Shown piece after piece: positions 36,781 through 49,244 of a stretch of 64,000 nt of DNA (positions are counted from its first letter, which is position 1; each line of letters starts with the position of its first letter). The position numbers and the translations under genes are program-made. The DNA lies in contig NC_090023.1 of the NCBI RefSeq assembly GCF_037176765.1, positions 51,476,866-51,540,865 on the forward strand. The letters are read 5' to 3'. The stretch is from Anolis sagrei. Taxonomy: Eukaryota > Chordata > Lepidosauria > Squamata > Anolidae. The notes beneath the pieces were generated by a model. That model was not told the DNA's origin, did no database searches, and worked only from the letters and a program-made list of their open reading frames with translations.

Positions 36781-37239
36781 TCTTTCACATTTTCAGATAT
36801 TTTAATGATTTCCATCTTGGCCCACAACTGCAATAGCTCAAAAGATCTATGGTTAGCTGTGCATATAAAATATGCTTTCTTTTTTGATGTCACTAATTTC
36901 TGTATCTCACTATAAAGACAAGAACTGATAGTCCAGTGTAATAATACTATATATGAGGATGTGAAAAAGTGTGAAAAAGTGTGCATATGGTATTTCATTC
37001 TGTCCCAAATAATTATAATTTGGGGAAGAACATCTTTAGATAAAATCAGATAGAATCCTATCCAATAGTGTCTGATAAGTCCCTCACAGAAAGATTTTGA
37101 AACTCTGCATGTTAAATGCAAAGATTAACTTAGCATGTCTGGCTTACACCAAACTTAAGAAAAAAGATGTATCAGTACACACAATAGAAATAAAATGCTA
37201 TGCTAACACTTAAATTTGTATTTACTTGGAGGTCAATGC

Positions 37240-37425
37240 CAGGGAATTCACGTGAACCTGTGAGTTCATGTGTCTTGAAGTCACCTGTCAACTTATGGAA
37301 ACACCATGAATTTCATAGGATTTTCTCGGAGGTGGTTTTGCTAGTTGCTTCTCCTGAAAGGTAGCTTACAGCACTTGCTATTATTTGATGGCCTCTAATC
37401 TAACTACTAACCAGGCACCTTCAAG
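37240..37425 (-). repeat. 5S-derived SINE, antisense
   Basis: cttgaagtcacctgtcaact, aaacaccatgaatttcatag and ctaactactaaccagg are the reverse complement of the 5960-6190 family. Confidence 0.65.
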
Positions 37426-37439
37426 TGAATGCATTGTTT

Positions 37440-37650
37440 CTTTTTGTCCTAAATAATGTCTGGCCTATCGTAATCCTATGGTGGCCCTCTCACAAGGTTT
37501 ATTCGGGGGGGGGGGGGGTTAACTTTCTGTGAGGCAAAGAAAGTGTGGCTGGCCCAACATCACCCAGTGGGTTTACATGACTAAATCGGGTTTGAATCCT
37601 GGTCTTTGGAGCCATAATGCAATGGCTCTCTGGTGGGCTTACTTCTGAAT
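37440..37650 (-). repeat. Sauria-type tRNA SINE, antisense
   Basis: caacatcacccagtgggttt and gggtttgaatcctggtcttt are the complement of the SINE body and B box. A poly-G run interrupts it at 37505-37518. Confidence 0.65.
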
Positions 37651-38029
37651 CAGTATGGCTGGAAATCCATTTTCCATTTGATGCATTTTTAATTGACATA
37701 AAGCCTACTGTAATCAAAATCTTAGTCCAACTTAGATCTCAAAGAAGTTAAATATGCACTTTTTCATGTCAGGAGCAACTTGAGAAACTGCAAGTCGCTT
37801 ATGCACTTATAAACCAGCAGATATATGAGTGTGTTTCTACACACACTCACATACACAACAAATGCATTGGTTTACCATCCCCAGCCTCTGAAATTTGTTG
37901 TAGTCAAGAAAGAATCCTTATTCTACTCCTCACTGGTCTAAACTCCTCACTGTTTTAAATCCTTACACATGGAAGCATGGATTTCATTTCCTGTAATATA
38001 ATGTTTTTATCCTCCTCTCTGCTGCCAAA

Positions 38030-39059
38030 ATTCAGTTGCTGAAAAAAATCAGGATCATACAAGGCCAGTGCTATTCAGCAGCAAGCGCAGTGGGAAGCAC
38101 CATCGTTACACCAATGCTCACCTCTCATGAAGTATGGAATGCTAATAATATGGAGTATGTACACATTATTTTTACATTTACCACCAAGCAAGTCCATGGT
38201 GGTGGCAGGACTGTAGATTTTAAGATTCAGGCAGACTTATATATAGGGAGATACGATCTTCAGATAGTCTGAATCCAAATCATATAACACCTTATAGGAC
38301 ATGACCAGCACTTGTAACTGTGTGCAGAAATGAATCGTTAGCCAGTGAAGTTGTTTTAATAGGGTAGTTAAATGTTCCCTGTAATTTGGCCAGTTAACAC
38401 TTTGGCTGTTTCATTTTGGAGCTGCTGATGTTTTTGAGCCTTTCCAAAAGTACTGCTGAAACCTGGGCACCCAGGCTCAGAGAAGAATCCAGGAAAACAC
38501 TCAAATTGCAACCCTGAGATTTCAGGGAGAATGAATTCCCATCCAGCACAGACAGTCTGTATTCCCTGATCTGCTTTTCAGCTGACCCAGAGCAACTCTT
38601 GTCTTATCTGGATTAAGTTTCAATTTGTTTGCCCTCGTCCAGTCCGTTACTGACAACAAATATGTTTAGTACTGAAACAGCTTCCTTGGAGTCATATGGA
38701 AAGGAGAAATAGAGTCAAGAATCATGAACATATCAGTGATACTGAACTCCATAACTCCAGGTGACCTCTCCCAGGTGTTTCTTGTAGATCAGTGGTTCCT
38801 AATCTTTGGTCCTCCAGATGTTTTGGCCTTCAGGTCCCACAATTCCTAACAGCTGGTAAGCTGGCTGGGATTTCTGGGAGTTGAAGTCCAAAACCCAGTC
38901 AGTTTTCAGTTGTGAATTTTAATCTGCTTTTTATCAATAGATTTTAACTTGCAATTTAACTCAGTGTATTTTGTTGTATGCCTTTTACTAGTGTTTTATC
39001 TCTTATTTTAATAATGTTATATCCTGTCTTGAACCACAGAAAGAGGTGGGTAATAAATG

Positions 39060-39108
<49 letters not shown>

Positions 39109-39330
39109 ACACCTGGAGGAGCAAAGGTTGAGATACTAAATAGTATCTCAACCTTTAGTATCTAAACCTGAGGCTCCAAGTCCCATCCCAGAGAGGTAGT
39201 CCAGAAGGATACCATGTTTCATGGCATCAAAAACCACTGAGAGATCCAGCTAAACCAACAAAAACAATAAGTCATCCACCAAGATGACCAAATCTGTCTC
39301 TGTCCCATCACAAAGCCTGAAGCCATATCT
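38030..39330 (-). mobile_element. L2 LINE reverse-transcriptase fragment, antisense, with nested inserts
   Basis: On the minus strand the 39330 end gives GTETDLVILVDDLL followed by LDLS and FDAMKHG, the L2 RT core. The rest (actccaggtgacctctccca, ctggattaagtttcaatttg) is the familiar antisense L2/CR1 text. It is broken and interrupted at about 38795-39140. Confidence 0.7.
38795..39140. mobile_element. hAT MITE containing an inserted L2 3' end
   Basis: The left arm cagtggttcctaatctttgg to gaagtccaaaac and the right arm aacacctggaggagcaaagg are separated by an L2-like AT-rich tail with a TTA microsatellite (39062-39106). Confidence 0.6.
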
Positions 39331-39777
39331 CATTCATGTTCTAGATGTACATGCTTATCTAGGAAATCTGAATATTTCTTCACCAATGTTTTGTGATGTA
39401 TTTTCAAGTTTTCAGTGGAAAAATACCTTTTACACAGCATATTATTGCCATGAGATAGTTCAGCTTCAGTAATGTTCCATTTATATGCCAACACTGAGCA
39501 AAAGGCAGCATTCTCGACTTTCCTTCTCACTATTTTATCCTCACAATGACATGGATCAGGCTGTGAGAGAGTAACCACCCCAGGGTCCTCTGGCGAATCC
39601 CATGGCTCAGTGGGAACTACTGCTTTGAAGTCCAAGTTCAATGCTCTGTCTATGATACCACAATAACGAAGCCATAGCAGAAGATCAGAAAATTGGGTGT
39701 CTTGTGATTTGGCCAGTGAAATACTCCGAAAATAGTAATGACTTGGTCTATTTATTTATTTTGGTATAAATAGTAAA

Positions 39778-39930
39778 GGTAAAGGTTTCCTCTGACATTA
39801 AGTCTAGCTGTGTCCGATTCTGGGGGTGGTGCTCATCTCCATTTTTAAGCCAAAGAGCAGGAGTTGTCCATATACACCTCCAAAGTAATGTAGCCAGCAT
39901 GACTGCATGGAGTGACGTTACCTAGAGTAG
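39778..39930 (-). repeat. SINE family B, antisense, partial
   Basis: ggtaaaggtttcctctgaca and gtggtgctcatctccatttt. Confidence 0.7.
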
Positions 39931-40179
39931 TGTAATTTCATATGTCAAACTTAGATAAATAATACTTCTGGGTGCTTATTCTGGCAGAATTTTATATTTA
40001 CTTTGAAATTCCACTGTGTCCATTTGGGCTTGCTTGCTATTTGCTTCTGCTATTTTCATTCCACGCACTTCAAGTGCATAGGAATGCAGCCTTAGTGTAA
40101 AATTCTAGGCATGCTTACTTAGAAGTAAGCTCCACTGTGCCCAGTGGGATTTCAAGTGCAATCCTTGCATATGTATCAG

Positions 40180-40930
40180 CCATTGATTCTTTAAATTTGC
40201 AGTCCTACATCTACAAACCCAGGAATAAACCTAATTGAAGCGAATAATACTTATTCCCATAATACATATTTTGCCACGTGTACTTTACATTTAAGACTGT
40301 AGTCCTATAACTGTTCACTTGGGATTGTCAGCTGCACATGTCAAGTGTGGATGCCACAATTATTGTACTGAAAAAGTAGTATTTTTCGTGCCCCAAAGCA
40401 TAACCTTTAAATGTCATACTTTCCTTACTTCCCTCTCCTCTGTCTCTCAATCTCTCAATCTCTCTCTCTCTCTGTGCCATACACACACACTTTGGTTAAT
40501 GCTTTAAAATCTTCTTTGCGAGAGAATGTAGACAAACGGCTTTGGGAGATAGGAACTGGGCCACACTATTAATCCGATGGAAGTTGCATGTCACTAGCAA
40601 CATATCGGCAGGCTGTTCTTTTCACAAAGGTTATGATTATTCCACTATCTGATTCCAAAGTGTCTAACAATCTTGAGACCAGTTGAAAATGGTCCCCCAG
40701 TTTCAACTATAATTAAAAGGATGGAGAAAAGATAGATCTTGGTAAATATTCCCTTTTAGAGTTTCTGGTGAAAAGGAAACAAGCAAATCAAACCCATTAA
40801 TCACCCATAAATATAACTGCTTAGAAGCTACAGGAACATGCAGTAAAGTCATACACTGGTACACACAGAGCAAACCATTTTAGAATAATGCATGGACGAA
40901 CACACACAGAGTATAATTGCTTTGGCCCAG
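40180..40930. other. No gene recognised
   Basis: Unique-looking DNA with short CT and CA tracts (about 40435-40490). Confidence 0.4.
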
Positions 40931-40939
40931 CTTATACCT

Positions 40940-41160
40940 TCATGAAGTATTTTGGCCACATAATGAGAAGACAGGAAAGCTTGGAGAAGAGAATGATGCT
41001 GGGGAAAATGGAAGGAAAAAGGAAGGAGCGACCAAGGACAAGGTGGATGAATGACTTGACTCTGAAGGAGCTGGGGGTGGCTATGGCCGACAGTAAGCTC
41101 TGGCATGGGCTGGTCCATGAGGTCACAAAGAGTCAGAAGCGATTGACAAATAAACAACAA
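40940..41160 (+). mobile_element. BovB (RTE) LINE 3' end
   Basis: The frame reads YFGHIMRRQESLEKRMMLGK, then LTLKELGVAMADSKLWHGLV and HEVTKSQKRL. It is the best preserved BovB end here. Confidence 0.88.
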
Positions 41161-41484
41161 CATACCTTCATGATGTCTGGCTTCAAAACAAAGTTTTTCT
41201 CTTCCTTTTTCTTCTTGGAAAATAAACTAAAACCAGTGAGACAAAGTCAGAATGACTAATGTCAAGTTCCACTGATTTCAGTAGGCATATTTTAAGCCCA
41301 ACCAAGGCTAGAACTGTTCCTATCTATTTTTATCTCAACAAAAATTGCTATAAACTGAGTAAACTTCATCCAGAAATGTTTATGATCTAAAATTCAAAAT
41401 ATATAATTTGTTGCTTGCTTGATAACTACTATGTTTTAAGGCATTAGCATTCAGGCATACCCACATTAGTCTGGAATATAAATT

Positions 41485-41790
41485 TGCAAAGCTGAACTTG
41501 CTGACCAGAAGGTTGGCGGTTCGAATCCAGGGAGTGGGGTGAGCTCCCGCTGTTAGCCCCAGCTTCTGCCAAACTAGCAGTTTGAAAACATGCAAATGTG
41601 AGTAGATCAATAGGTACCGCTTCTGCGTGAAGGTAACGGAGCTCCAGGCAGTCGTGCTGGCCACATGACCTTGGAGGTGTCTATGGACAATGCCAGCTCT
41701 TCATCTTAGAAATGAAGATGAGCACCACCCCCCAGAGTCGGACACGACTGGACTTAATGTCAAGGGTAAACCTTTACCTTACCTTGTAGC
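41485..41790 (+). repeat. tRNA-derived SINE, family B
   Basis: The head remnant ctgaccagaaggttggcggt, B-box-like ggttcgaatcc and the tail gacttaatgtcaagggtaaa. Confidence 0.8.
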
Positions 41791-41984
41791 ACCTCAGCGA
41801 TGAATTGAGGAGATGAAGTTCATAGCATGAGTTTTTCTAGGCCAGGTCTACCTCTTCAGATGCATCTTATGTTACCAACCTCATTCTCTCATTTAGTGTC
41901 TTGGGTGCTCCTAGATCCCTTAGCATACTCATGTTTTTAGGCAAGGGTCCCAGAACTAAGGCCTGTGGATCGGATGCAGCTCTC

Positions 41985-42170
41985 CAAGGTCATTTTCTCG
42001 GCCCTCGCTCTAAACTATAGAGCAAGGACTCACCGAGTATGAAAACAACTTGAAGGCACACAAAAACAATCCTAATGAACTTGACTATCTCATCAGCCAA
42101 AAGCAGGCCCACATTTCCCACTGAAATACTGGAAAGTTTGTGTTGGTTAAACTTGTTCTTGAATGGCTAA
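41985..42170. mobile_element. Internal fragment of the 28478 hAT family
   Basis: tctcatcagccaaaagcagg and cccactgaaatactgg match the internal text near 29220-29260. Confidence 0.5.
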
Positions 42171-42342
42171 GAAAATCCAAAATCCAGAGTATATCATTCT
42201 AAATTTTGCTCATCACTCACAGAGTTTGGAATCTTTCCTTTCCTTTCCTTTCCGTTTTTGGATTGTGGCTTCCAGACTCTTCAACTACCATGACTTACAA
42301 GAGAAGTTCTTTGTCCAACTTCATGAAAGTCACTTTGTGGAA

Positions 42343-43369
42343 CAGTGGTTCTCAACTTTCCTAATGCCGTGACCCCTTAATACAGTTCCTCGTGTATTTT
42401 CATTGCTACTTCTGTACTGTAATTTTGCTACTGTTATGAATCATAATGTAAATATCTGATATGCAGGATGTATTTTCATTTACTTGACCAAATTTGGCAC
42501 AAATACCCAATATGTCCTAATTTGAATACTGGTGGTGTATGTGTGTGTGTTTGGGAGTGGTATAGTTCATCTACCATCAAAGAGCATTCTAAACTCCACC
42601 AACAATGGAATTGAACCAAACTTCGCACACAGAACTCCCATGCAGTGACCCTTAATATTGTTCCTCGTGTTGTGGTGACCCCCCCCCCAACCATAAAATT
42701 ATTTTCATTGGTACTTCATAACTGTAATTTTGCTACTGATTTGAATCATAATGTAAATATCTCATATGCAGGATGTATTTTCATTCACTGGACCAAATTT
42801 GGCACAAATACCCAATATGTCCAAATTTGAATACTGGTGAGGTTGGGGGGGGGGGGGGGGGATTGATTTTGTCATTAGGGAGTTGTAGTTACTGGGATTT
42901 ATAGTTCATCTGCAATCAAAGAGCAATCTGAATTCTACCAACAATGTAATTGAATCAATCTTGGCACACAGAACTCCCACGACCAACAGAAAATATTGGA
43001 AGGGTTTGGTGGGCACTGACCTTGAATTTTGGAGTTGTAGTTCACCAACACCCAGAGAGCACTGTGGATTCAAACAATGATGGACCAACCTTGGCATGAA
43101 TATTCAATCTGCCCAAATGTGAACACTGGTGGGGTTTGGGGGAAATAGACCTTGACATTTGGGAGTTGTAGTTACTGGGATTTATAGTTCACCTATATTA
43201 AAGAGTATTCCGAACCTCACCAACAACAGGATTGGGCCAAACTTCCCACACAGAACCCCCATGAACAACGGAAAATACTGTGTTTCCTAGTGGTCTTTGC
43301 CGATCCCTCTGATACCCCCACTTGACCCCCCCCCCCCCGGGGTCCCAACCCCCAGGTTGAGAAACACTG
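42343..43369. mobile_element. hAT non-autonomous element, about 1 kb, with internal repeats
   Basis: The ends cagtggttctcaac and gttgagaaacactg are inverted. The flanks ttgtggaa (42335-42342) and ttgtagaa (43370-43377) match at 7 of 8. Internally ggatgtattttcatt and gggatttatagttca recur, showing tandem sub-repeats. No transposase frame. Confidence 0.75.
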
Positions 43370-43379
43370 TTGTAGAACA

Positions 43380-44260
43380 AATGTGTGTCCAACCTCTCCT
43401 TCATAAGAAAAAAAATTGCCATTTAAGAGTAAATCTGAGTATCTTGCCGTTTTCACCTTTATTCCCCTTCACTCTTCCTTTCCTGCTAGGTCCCACCTAG
43501 GACAGACTTCTCAAAACTCATCATCAACAGGATACAACTAAAAACATGTTCTTTTTCTTTGGAAATGATCAGTAGGATTATTTCCCAGTTGAAAGGTTTC
43601 AAGGTATCAGGACTTTTAAATTCCCTTCCTGAATTGAGGTGTTGAGAAAGATATAGTGACTTTCCTGCATCTGTTCCAATAACTCTGATTTATTTAGTCT
43701 CAGAAGTAAAGGGAGAACTGTCAACAAATATTTGGTTACTGATAAAGAAAAAGATCGTTTCTTGGCAAAATAGTATGACAGGGACAATTGTATATACTTT
43801 TCTTACTAGCCTGCCAACATCTGACTACTTTGACGGTATTTTAAGCTTCATAATTTCCTCTCTATCAATTCTTAAGATACTGGGTCTTAAGATCTCATCA
43901 GGGAAAACAGCAGCAATGTCAAGGTTAAGAATGAACTTGTAACCTCAAGATTTGTGTCAAGCCCCCGAGTCAGAGTTTCTTCAAGGATGTCTGTTAAGGA
44001 AACTTTTCCTGTGTCAAATATTATGACTTCAATCTAGGCATCAGCAAGGGTGTTAACATATATCTGTCTACTATATCACATATGTAGAAATGTTCTCAGC
44101 CAAAGAAATAACAGAACCAGCTCCCTATCCCCAGTGAGTGACACATTGGAAGAAACACAGGAAGCCGCCTTATTGTTTCAAACTGCCTCATATGACAGTG
44201 TAATAGGAGATCCATGTTTCATACCCCAAAATATTTAAAATATTGTATAAAATTACCATC
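43380..44260. other. No gene recognised
   Basis: AT-rich DNA without a recognised repeat or exon. Confidence 0.4.
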
Positions 44261-44261
44261 A

Positions 44262-44515
44262 GGCTATCTGTACAAGGTTGTTGGTTCGAATTTGGGGAGC
44301 AGAGTGAGCTCCTGCTGTTAGGCCCAGCTCCTGCCAACCTAGCAGTTCAAAAACGTGCAAATGTGAGTAGATCAACAGGTAAGGTAATAGCGCTCCATGC
44401 AGTTATGCTGGCCACATGATCTTGGAGCTGGCTCTTCAGTCTAGAAATGGAGATGAGCACCACCCCCTGAGTTAGACATGACTAGACTTGATGTCAAGGG
44501 GAAACCTTTACCAAA
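44262..44515 (+). repeat. tRNA-derived SINE, family B
   Basis: gttggttcgaatttggggag through agacttgatgtcaaggggaa. Confidence 0.75.
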
Positions 44516-44815
44516 GTTTATCTGTACAAGGTTTATATGAAGCATATATGAATTTCCAAGATATCTCCTTATTGGGTGCAAATACTGGAAAAGCTGACAC
44601 AATATGAGGATTTAAAGATCGAACTGCAAAGACTCTGGCACACTGGGTGCAGTGCCTAAAGACCTTGGCCTGCACTTGAACACAATCGGTGCTGACAAAA
44701 TTACCATCTGTCAGCTGCAAAAGGCCGCCCTACTGGGATCTGTACGCATTATTCGTTGATACATCACACAGTCCTAGACACCTGGGAAATGTCCAAGTGA
44801 CCTTGTTTGCTATGT
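44516..44815 (+). mobile_element. LINE ORF fragment of uncertain clade
   Basis: One frame gives NLGLHLNTIGADKITICQLQ and KAALLGSVRIIR, wording familiar from LINE ORF2 3' regions. Broken. Followed by antisense L2-type tail text to about 44970. Confidence 0.45.
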
Positions 44816-44819
44816 ACTA

Positions 44820-44970
44820 ATCTTTTTGGAACTCGGGGCGGCTTACATGGGGCCAAGCCCAATCAACAGAGTTAAAAACATACATTAGAATGCATAACAT
44901 CAATTTAAAATAACATAAAACAACAGTATAACAAAATATAAAACAAGCCCCAACCAACAACAATAGCATA
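44820..44970 (-). repeat. Antisense L2-type tail
   Basis: tttttggaactcggggcggc then AT-rich L2 3' UTR-like text. Confidence 0.45.
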
Positions 44971-44999
44971 ATTCAAGTCTCAATATGGGTGGAGCGGAC

Positions 45000-46140
45000 T
45001 GATGTTTGGCCAGAGTTTTTGGGTCCTAGCTAGAAGCAGTTGCCAAGGGAATTGTTTAGTCCAGATGTTGATTGTTTATAATTCCCTAGTCCGTTTTGGT
45101 AGAGCATTAACATCTGAATCAATTCATGTGCTGAACTAGAAACCAAATAAAACATATTACCGGCAACTAGCTTATAGGACTGGATTTGGAGATGCTGATC
45201 AAATAATTCCATAAATTAAAGAACACTTAGATGTGTTCTTAGGGAAAAGCCTCTGCAACATAAAATCTGATTGGAGTGGATAAAAAAATGGAGTGAGAAT
45301 GTGGATACATTTGGCCTCCTTTCCTTACAAATACTCTTCTGCTGGCATTGTTTCCAATATTGACCCAACATATCAAACAGCCCTTTAGTTCAACCTAGGA
45401 GTGAAAACTTTTTTAGGATAGTAACAGACACACAGAGTGCACGTAAACACAACAGTAGCCATGATGCCCACACATTGACCGTCTTGCTCACCTATTATGT
45501 CTTTTCATGAATGATCTTAGAGGATGACGGTGGTGGTAATGGCGGTGGTGATGATCGCTGCTATTGATTAAAACAGACGTTGGCCAAATACAGGTGAAGA
45601 GCAACAGTTTGATTGCAAGGACCATGTCTTCCGATCACCAGAAGAAAAACAGGTTCAGTCCACCCACATTAGTAGCCTTTCATTCTGGTATTCCAGTTTT
45701 TAGGAAGTATTGTACGACGAAGAGGATTTGGATCAGAAGAGGCACTGCCGACTGCAAGAGGCAAAAGCATCCCAGTTTTCATCCTTCTTTGGTATCTTCC
45801 TGTATCCCTCCAGTTTTATAAATCCTTAGAATCCATGTTGTAAGACTATGGTGTCCAGCTGTTGTAGTTTCACCTTCAGAAACCTATACAATAAAGCCGC
45901 GTCTCTTATTTCCATTTTCATCCATTCTTTCCTTTCCCGTGGATGCATTCATAGCCCAGTGCTTTAACACCCACTCGCTGTACTCTTTGATGGAGCTCTT
46001 GCACAGACAAAAGAGTGATGTCAAACATTTAATCCCCTTAATCCCACACCACACCATGGGTTTGTGGGGTTTTTTTCTCAAAACTTTCATTACTGTATGA
46101 AAAACTGTGATTAATGAGAAAAGGTCTGGAAATCAATCTC
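45000..46140. other. No gene recognised
   Basis: Unique-looking DNA. No rho-3 signal-peptide exon could be identified here. Confidence 0.35.
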
Positions 46141-46149
46141 ACTTACTGC

Positions 46150-46440
46150 ATATGCAGAAAATAATTTGAAGTACATCAACAAGATGCTAAAATTAGAGAG
46201 AAATAAAGATATCCTCTTCAACTACTTAACAACTGTGGCTAGAATTGTGTACACAAGACACTGGAAGGCAAACAAAATCTCTACCTTGAAGGAATGGCTG
46301 ACAAAAATGATAAAAATAATGTGCATGGACAGATTGACACAACAATTAGTAAAAGGTCAAAACAAATCTAAAACAGAAATTACATTAAACAAGAAAAATG
46401 AGGAAATTATTATAAAGTGGAATGAATAAGGAACTTATTT
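46150..46440 (+). mobile_element. L1 LINE ORF2 C-terminal fragment
   Basis: The frame reads TVARIVYTRHWKANKISTLK, EWLTKMIKIMCMDRLTQQLV and ends at a stop near 46427. This is the L1 ORF2 C-terminus, followed by A-rich DNA. Confidence 0.75.
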
Positions 46441-47037
46441 ATCCATGGGAAAACAAAAAGCAAGAGGAAGAAAAGAAATACGAAATAAAAGAGAATTATG
46501 GACTATAAGTCATGATAAAGAGGATTAGAAGTCAACAAACACCTATTTACTATCCCTTTCCCCCCAATTCCCCCTCCATCCTTTCCCTTTTTTCTTTTCT
46601 TTTATTAAAAAAGTTTTTAATAACAATTATATAAAAATAAGATGCTTAAATTAACTAGGTAAATGGCATTTTTTGCTTTAGAAACCATGAAAATTATTTT
46701 AAGCTAGCTATTTCCTTGAACAGGAAAGCTAGCCAGTACCAATATGTTTGGCATTGCATCTGACATGTGGAAATATTAATGCTTCCTCTTCTGAAAAACT
46801 ATGTAAGGTAGTGATGTTGGTGAGATCTAAGATTTTAATTCTTCCTAGCAGTAAGAATGATAATTCTGATTTGCATCAGAGAACATTGCCACGCTCCTAA
46901 TGAGTAAGACATTTAAAGAGGCATTTCGCTGGAAAAGCGGATGGCCCCCGTTATGATAAACTTCTTTCTCTATTTTATCTTTATATTAACAATGTTTAAT
47001 TAGTACATTTTAGCATTTGTACTGAGTTTTTTTTCCC

Positions 47038-47432
47038 ATGTTAGGAGCAACTTGAGAAACTGCAAGTCGCTTCTGGTGTGAGAGAATTACGGAGAGGATA
47101 TTGCCCAGGGAACATCTGTATGTGTCTTCAATTGCTTATTTCTTAGATATTGAGTGAGGCAGTCCATATTCATAATCTCTATAATTTTGATTATCCAGTC
47201 CTCTATACTTGGTAAGTCTTTTCCTTTCCAATTTTTTGCGTATATAATTCTCGCGGCCGGGAACACCTGTATGTTTTACCATTCTGAGGGAGGCTTCTCT
47301 CATGTCCCTGCATGAGAAGCTAGAGCTGACAGATGGGAGCTCACCTCACTCCCCAGATTCGAACTGCCGATATTTCAGTCAGCAGTTCTGCTGGCACAAG
47401 GGTTTAACTCATTGCGCCACCAGGAGATCCTG
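47038..47432 (-). repeat. SINE family A split by an L1 fragment
   Basis: The antisense SINE runs 47038-47122 and resumes at 47259 through ttgcgccaccaggagatcct. Confidence 0.8.
47123..47258 (-). mobile_element. Internal L1 ORF2 fragment (136 bp) with 15-bp target duplication
   Basis: The minus strand reads AARIIYAKNWKGKDLPSIED then WIIKIIEIMNMDCLTQYL, open throughout. GGGAACATCTGTATG (47108-47122) and GGGAACACCTGTATG (47259-47273) flank it. No 3' UTR or poly-A is present. Confidence 0.75.
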
Positions 47433-47825
47433 TTTGTAGTGAGTTATAACACATCATTTATACAACAAAGTAGGATTTGGAGGTTATTGTTTGTTCCCAT
47501 CAAATTGACTTCGGCTTTTTGTGAACCTAGGAATGATAGACCTCCAAGGTGCATCTAGAAATTTAATGCAGTTGGATGCCACTTAATCTGCCAGGGCGCA
47601 ATGCTATGCAATAATTGAAGTTGTAGTTTGATGAGACAATGATGAGTTATATTTGAGTAGGCATTATAGCAATATCACCAGAATCTAATTAATGGTGCCC
47701 ATTCCATCATAATTACAAGTTCCGAGCATGATAAGGAGCATTGTTTCCCTCAAAAATGATTAAAACAACAGATACACAGAAATTTATACGAGGCACAGAA
47801 ATTAAAACAGTTTGTGTATTGTCAA

Positions 47826-48050
47826 AGGCTTTAATGGTCAGAATCACTGTGTTGCTGTGAGTTTTCTGGGCTGTAGAGCCATGTTCCAGAAGCATTCCCT
47901 CCTGACGTTTCACCTGCATCTATGGCATGCATCCTCAGAGGTTGTGAAGTCTGTTGGAAACTAAGAAAGTGGGGTTTATATATTTGTGGAATGTCCAGGG
48001 TGGGGGAAAGAACTCTTGTCTGTTGGAGGCAGGTGTGAATGAAGTTTGTC
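47826..48050 (-). mobile_element. Penelope-like 3' region, antisense
   Basis: gtcaaaggctttaatggtca, ctcctgacgtttcacctgca and ggaatgtccagggtggggga are consecutive parts of the family and extend further inward than the other copies. Confidence 0.55.
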
Positions 48051-48113
48051 CCCCCCCCTCCCCCGCTGCCTCAGTAATGTACCTCTGCTCTTGGAATTTG
48101 GTATGCCATATAT

Positions 48114-48459
48114 CAGTGGTTCCCAACATGTGGTCTCTGGTCCACGGCCTCACCATTACTACACCGTTGCAATGAGAGCGACTGGTCTCGTGGAACCCTC
48201 TTATAGTGCTGAGGATGGTTTTATTTGGTTTTATTTGGGCAAGCAGATGACTTCTGATATGTCCTGTATCAGAAACTAGAGGTGATCTGATCTATCCAAT
48301 GCAATTTTCTGAATCAGGACGCCAAATAATCAAACCAAATCTAAAGTTAACCAAAAACTGATTTGTAACCCTTTTTGGAACTAATGTTGGAGAGTGGTCC
48401 CTGGTCAAAGTGGTTCCTGGTCAAGTGCTTACTGGTCAAAAAGAAGTTGGAAACCACTG
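48114..48459. mobile_element. hAT non-autonomous element
   Basis: The ends cagtggttcccaacatgtgg and aagttggaaaccactg are inverted. The flanks ccatatat and ccatgcat match at 6 of 8. Confidence 0.6.
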
Positions 48460-48989
48460 CCATGCATGCTAATTTAAATTTTAGGCTCCTCATTTATACT
48501 TTGTTTTATTACACATACTTTTGTGATGGATATTTCCACAAAAGTCACAATAGTTTTGCTGTCAAGAAACAAGAACTTAACTCTTCCATTTTTGTATTAT
48601 TATGTAAGAACAGAAGTAAATGTTGAAGAGAAAGAAGCCTCCTGCATCTAGGTATAGAGTATTTTCATTTTCCTCCTCAGCTGAAGAAGTTATCTCGAGC
48701 ATGAACTCCCATTAACAAATATATATAAGCGAAGTAATTTCAAAGGTGACCAACAAGAAATAATTGCAGCATAGTTCCCTAGCCATTTTGATCACATTAT
48801 AGTTATGGTTGCCAAGTCCCCATGTTATATTCTTATGTGAGAGCAGATGCACAAAGTAAACTGTAATCACTTTTGTTGAGGAAAGAAAGAAAAAAATTAG
48901 CTCCTCACTTTGATAACTATATGTATTAAAATCTTTTTTTCAGATTCCAGTAATACTGATCAATCATCAAGTGATGTTCATTTTTAATC

Positions 48990-49240
48990 AGGTACCATGA
49001 GATGGAGAGCCAATCTCAAGAAATGGAGCCACAAAGTGGAGTCCACGAGATGCGCTTGTGTAGAAGTGCAAACCACAGACCGCTTACTACAATGCATCCT
49101 GAGCCCTGCCTCATGCACAATGGAGGATCTTCTCACAGTGACACCAGAGCCCCTCCAAGTGGCCAGCTACTGGTCAAAGGACATTTAATATAATGCCAAG
49201 TTTACAACTGTACCCTCAATTCACATCTGACACAATAGAT
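48990..49240 (+). mobile_element. Vingi-like LINE 3' end, copy 4
   Basis: gagccaatctcaagaaatgg, aaccacagaccgcttactac and a tail ending cacaatagataaataaat. Confidence 0.6.
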
Positions 49241-49244
49241 AAAT

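Noticed and set aside
36738-37121. Minus-strand frame of 127 codons
   Set aside because: It overlaps a Penelope-like end, has no recognisable domain and no splice context. It does not resemble the rho-3 N-terminus.
40888-41259. Open frame of 123 codons
   Set aside because: BovB LINE ORF2 C-terminus.
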